Source: Dasania phycosphaerae (GTDB taxonomy: Bacteria > Pseudomonadota > Gammaproteobacteria > Pseudomonadales > Dasaniaceae). Taken from it: a stretch of 64,000 nt of DNA. The DNA is taken from contig NZ_JAPTGG010000002.1 of assembly GCF_026891035.1 (NCBI RefSeq), positions 124,001 to 188,000 of the forward strand. Direction: 5' to 3'. Below, piece after piece: positions 61,227 through 64,000 of the stretch (position 1 is its first letter; each line of letters begins with the position of its first letter). Both the position numbers and the translations under genes were made by a program. The notes below the pieces were generated by a model, which was not told the origin of the DNA, did not search any database, and saw only the letters and a program-made list of their open reading frames with translations.

Positions 61227-62765
61227 ATGTGGCCATTAAATAACGACAACAACAATAATCCAAGATTTATGGTATTAGGGGTAGGTGTGGAGAGCAAAGA
61301 CACAGAGTATTGGGTGCGGCAGCTAAATAATGTACAGCTGCCGGTGCTGTCTGGCGTGATGCAGGAGATTAATGCGGTTACGCAATGCAGTGAATCCTCA
61401 GCCGAGCAGCTATCTGAGTTAATTATGCGCGACTCTGCGCTTACCGCCAAAGTTCTACGTTTAGCCAATAGTGTTACCAATACCCGAGGCAGCAATAAAA
61501 TCAATACCATAAGCCGCGCTGTAGTGCAGTTGGGGTTTAAGGGGATTAAAGCGATTTCTCTGTCCATTATGCTGGTGGACTCGCTGCTAAAAAATAAAGA
61601 TAAAGAGCGCATGATGCAGTGGATGGCGCGCGGCTTTCACACCGCAGTACAGGCCGAAAACCTGATGCAGCAAGTTGATAATCAAGCTGACGAAGAAGTG
61701 TTTATCACCGCTTTATTATTGCATGTTGGCGACATGGCTTTTTGGAGCATGAAGGGCGAGCATGCCAAGCTCTTAGATGGCGCCTTAGACAATTGCGGGG
61801 AGTTTTCCAACCCCAAGCTAGAGCAAAAAGTGTTGGGCACTACCTTAAAAGAGGTAGGGGTAGCCCTAGCCGATAAATGGAATTTAGGGGAAGACTTAAA
61901 AGAAGTGCTTAGCCCGGGCCATAAGCCCAGCCTGCGTACCCAAGCCGTGCTATTAGGTGAGAAAATCAGTGCGGCCGCCGAGAAGGGCTGGGATTCACCA
62001 GAATTTACCGACGTATTAGTTGATGCCTCTATGTTTACCGGTGTGGGGCTGCAGGATATGCGGGCCAAGATCACTCAGGGGGCTGAGCGCGCTGCAGGGG
62101 TGGCCAATACCTATGGTGCCGAAAGTATTACTCGTTATATTCCCAAGGTAGATGCGACAGCATCTGCGCCGCAAGCGTCTGCCACTACAGAAGAGGCAGC
62201 TGTTGTGGCTACCGCACCTGTCAATGACGGGGTACATGCCGATGCCAAGCTGCAACTAGAGATATTGCGCGAAATGGGCAATATGGTAGAGCACAACATA
62301 GACGTCAATACCTTGTTTACCATGCTGACGGAAGGCATACATAAAGGGGTAGGCTTTGAGCGCGTGGCGCTGTGCTTGATAGACCCAAAGGTCACTATGA
62401 TGACGGCCAAATATATCTTGGGTGAAAAAACCGATATTTGGCGTGAAGACTTAAAAATGCCGGTTAAGGCGCAGCAAGATAATTTATTTGCTTATTGCTT
62501 GCACAAGCAGGTAACGGTGTGGATGAAGCGTCGCAGCAGCTGTGGCTTGGAGCACTTAGTGAATAAGCGCATGCAAAACCTTATCGATACCGACAATTGT
62601 GTTATTGCCGCTATTTATACCGGCAAGCGCACCATAGGTTTGCTATTGGCCGACAGGGGTATTAAAGGCCCCGATATTACCCAAGAGCAGTTTGATAGCT
62701 ACTCACATTTTGTGCAGCAGGCCAATAGTTCTTTGGCAATGTTGGCGGCAAAGTCTAAGCGTTAG
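61227..62765 (+). CDS. HDOD-domain signalling protein with C-terminal GAF-like domain
   Basis: 512 residues. The N-terminal HDOD domain (LPVLSGVMQEINAVTQCSES..., SALTAKVLRLANSV, ISRAVVQLGFKGIKAISLSIML, LLHVGDMAFW) lacks the metal-binding HD residues, as in other HDOD proteins. The C-terminal ~170 residues (MGNMVEHNIDVNTLFTMLTEGIHKGVGFERVAL...) have the look of a GAF-type sensory domain. HDOD proteins act in signalling and virulence regulation. The TAG stop overlaps the convergent MltD-like stop codon. Confidence 0.9.
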   Translation: MWPLNNDNNNNPRFMVLGVGVESKDTEYWVRQLNNVQLPVLSGVMQEINAVTQCSESSAEQLSELIMRDSALTAKVLRLANSVTNTRGSNKINTISRAVVQLGFKGIKAISLSIMLVDSLLKNKDKERMMQWMARGFHTAVQAENLMQQVDNQADEEVFITALLLHVGDMAFWSMKGEHAKLLDGALDNCGEFSNPKLEQKVLGTTLKEVGVALADKWNLGEDLKEVLSPGHKPSLRTQAVLLGEKISAAAEKGWDSPEFTDVLVDASMFTGVGLQDMRAKITQGAERAAGVANTYGAESITRYIPKVDATASAPQASATTEEAAVVATAPVNDGVHADAKLQLEILREMGNMVEHNIDVNTLFTMLTEGIHKGVGFERVALCLIDPKVTMMTAKYILGEKTDIWREDLKMPVKAQQDNLFAYCLHKQVTVWMKRRSSCGLEHLVNKRMQNLIDTDNCVIAAIYTGKRTIGLLLADRGIKGPDITQEQFDSYSHFVQQANSSLAMLAAKSKR

Positions 62766-64000
62766 TGGCGATTCATCACATCTACATACAAGGTTAAGCG
62801 TTGCCCTGGCTGTAAGTACTTTTTAGGGTTAACGCTATTCCAAGTAATAATATCTTCCAGTTTGACTTTAAACTTGTCAGCTATACCTGCCAGTGAGTCA
62901 CCACTGCGCACGGTATAGCCTAGTTTTTTCATCACCGCTTCACGTTGCTGGGCTTTGGCCAGAGCCAGGCTGGCGACTTTTTCTGCCGCCGGTTTAGCTT
63001 TTACCCATAGGCTGAGCTTTTGCCCGGGGCGAATTAAATCCTTGGGGGCAAAGCCGTTCCAGTGGGCAATTTGTTTGCTGCTTACCCCGTGTTTGCGGGC
63101 AATGGTCCACAGGCTTTCACCGTTTTGTACTTGGTGAAATATCTGTACGGTACCGGCTGCACCTTTACGGCTGGTTTTAATTTTTTCACTTCTTTGTTTG
63201 GCGCTATAGGCATAGTGGTGGCTTTGCTGTGAGGCCATGGGGATCATCAGCTTTTGGCCGCTACGTATAATATTGCCTTTGATATCGTTAACCTGGCGTA
63301 TGGTTTCCACGCCGGTGTTAAAGCGTTTGGCCAACAGCAATAAAGAGTCACCACTTTTTACCGTGTAGCGCTGCCAGTGTAGGCGTTCTGTTTTGCTGAG
63401 CTGGCTAACCTTGTCGCTAAAAGCGCTGGCACTGCCAGTAGGCACTAATAAGCGATGGGGACCCTCTGGGTCGGTGGCCCAGCGATTAAAACCGGGGTTG
63501 AGTTTATAAATTTCCTCTATATCTACTTCCGCCATTTCTGCCGCTTGGGCTAAATCAATTTGCGAGCCTACTTCCACCACTGCAAAATAGGGCTGGTTGG
63601 CAACCGGGTGTAATTTGAGGCCATAGCGTTGTGGGTGCTCTATCAATTTGGCTAGTGCCAGTAGCTTGGGCACATAGCTGCGGGTTTCGCGGGGCAGGTC
63701 CAGCGCCCAAAAATCGGTAGCCTTGCCTTTTTTGCGGTTTTTTCTAATCGCTTTGTTGACCGTGCCTTGGCCAGAGTTATAGGCCGCCAAGGCCAGCAGC
63801 CAATCGCCATCGTAGCTATTGGCTAAATACTCTAAATAGTCCAGTGCTGCTTGGGTAGAATCGAGGGTGTCGCGCCTGCCGTCATACCACCAGTTACTTT
63901 TTAGCTTAAACATCTTGGCGGTGCCGGGGATAAACTGCCACATACCGGAGGCGCGGCCATGGGAATAGGCAAAGGGGTCGAAGGCGCTTTCTACTATGGG
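62762..64000 (-). CDS. mltD: MltD-like membrane-bound lytic transglycosylase, 3' part (5' end outside window)
   Basis: The frame is open across the right edge of the window, so the N-terminus is missing. The catalytic Glu is in PIVESAFDPFAYSHG and the SLT core continues with ASGMWQFIPGTAK and LLALAAYNSGQGTVNKAI. Three LysM repeats follow (YTVKSGDSLLLLAKRFN, HQVQNGESLWTIARKHG, YTVRSGDSLAGIADKFK), which bind peptidoglycan. MltD cleaves glycan strands in the periplasm and is a lipoprotein in E. coli. The stop codon shares bases with the HDOD stop. Confidence 0.94.
   Translation of the reverse strand, partial: PIVESAFDPFAYSHGRASGMWQFIPGTAKMFKLKSNWWYDGRRDTLDSTQAALDYLEYLANSYDGDWLLALAAYNSGQGTVNKAIRKNRKKGKATDFWALDLPRETRSYVPKLLALAKLIEHPQRYGLKLHPVANQPYFAVVEVGSQIDLAQAAEMAEVDIEEIYKLNPGFNRWATDPEGPHRLLVPTGSASAFSDKVSQLSKTERLHWQRYTVKSGDSLLLLAKRFNTGVETIRQVNDIKGNIIRSGQKLMIPMASQQSHHYAYSAKQRSEKIKTSRKGAAGTVQIFHQVQNGESLWTIARKHGVSSKQIAHWNGFAPKDLIRPGQKLSLWVKAKPAAEKVASLALAKAQQREAVMKKLGYTVRSGDSLAGIADKFKVKLEDIITWNSVNPKKYLQPGQRLTLYVDVMNRH

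Overview
The window reads as chromosomal DNA of a Gram-negative, aerobic, probably marine gammaproteobacterium. The evidence is the gene content: dnaX-ybaB-recR, rnd-ycgL-ycgN, topA followed by a DUF6586 gene, CheV, NfuA, cobalamin-dependent MetH, an ETF/ETF-QO respiratory branch, a PEP-CTERM surface protein and a yejABEF peptide importer. A Cellvibrionales/Spongiibacteraceae-like relative is my best guess, but that is inference from style and not from a search. Coding density is high, and nearly every gene is a recognisable housekeeping or envelope gene. No prophage, insertion sequence, CRISPR array or toxin-antitoxin pair was seen.

Layout. 0-5.4 kb: 3' part of a TgpA-like transglutaminase, a DMT permease, a 177-bp tandem repeat next to tRNA-Ser(GGA), a YcbL-type metallo-hydrolase, a propeller-like exported protein and a DUF4136 lipoprotein. 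5.4-11.1 kb: SRP RNA, dnaX (with a textbook programmed -1 frameshift site), ybaB, recR, rnd, ycgL, ycgN and a small membrane protein. 11.2-16.3 kb: a membrane-anchored VWA protein, a MoxR ATPase, a CoxE-like VWA protein and a PEP-CTERM protein. 16.3-24.5 kb: a SpoU methyltransferase with a histidine kinase and TPR response regulator, a YjaG-like gene, a glutaredoxin-like gene, tatD, cheV and slt. 24.7-31.5 kb: uup, uspA, a small-gene cluster, topA and two conserved small genes. 31.5-44.1 kb: ETF-QO, etfBA, a CPA2 antiporter, metH, DUF2970 and nfuA, interrupted by three loci of a structured repeat family. 44.1-64 kb: DAHP synthase, an AddB/AddA-like helicase-nuclease pair, rlmD, a YjfB-like gene, rlmG, yejFEBA, an HDOD protein and the 3' part of an MltD-like lytic transglycosylase.

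The most unusual signal is an intergenic repeat family made of two alternating elements, here called A (six copies) and B (four copies). They are arranged B-A-B-A, A-B-A and A-B-A (the last inverted), and always lie between the 3' ends of convergent genes. A has 21-bp terminal arms that pair in every copy. In my reading, 17 of the 20 departures from Watson-Crick pairing are G-U wobbles when the element is read in one orientation. On the opposite strand those 17 would be A-C mismatches. This suggests selection for a folded RNA, or single-stranded DNA, of one strand. The second solid molecular find is the A AAA AAG slippery site in dnaX, with an immediate -1-frame stop and a downstream GC stem.
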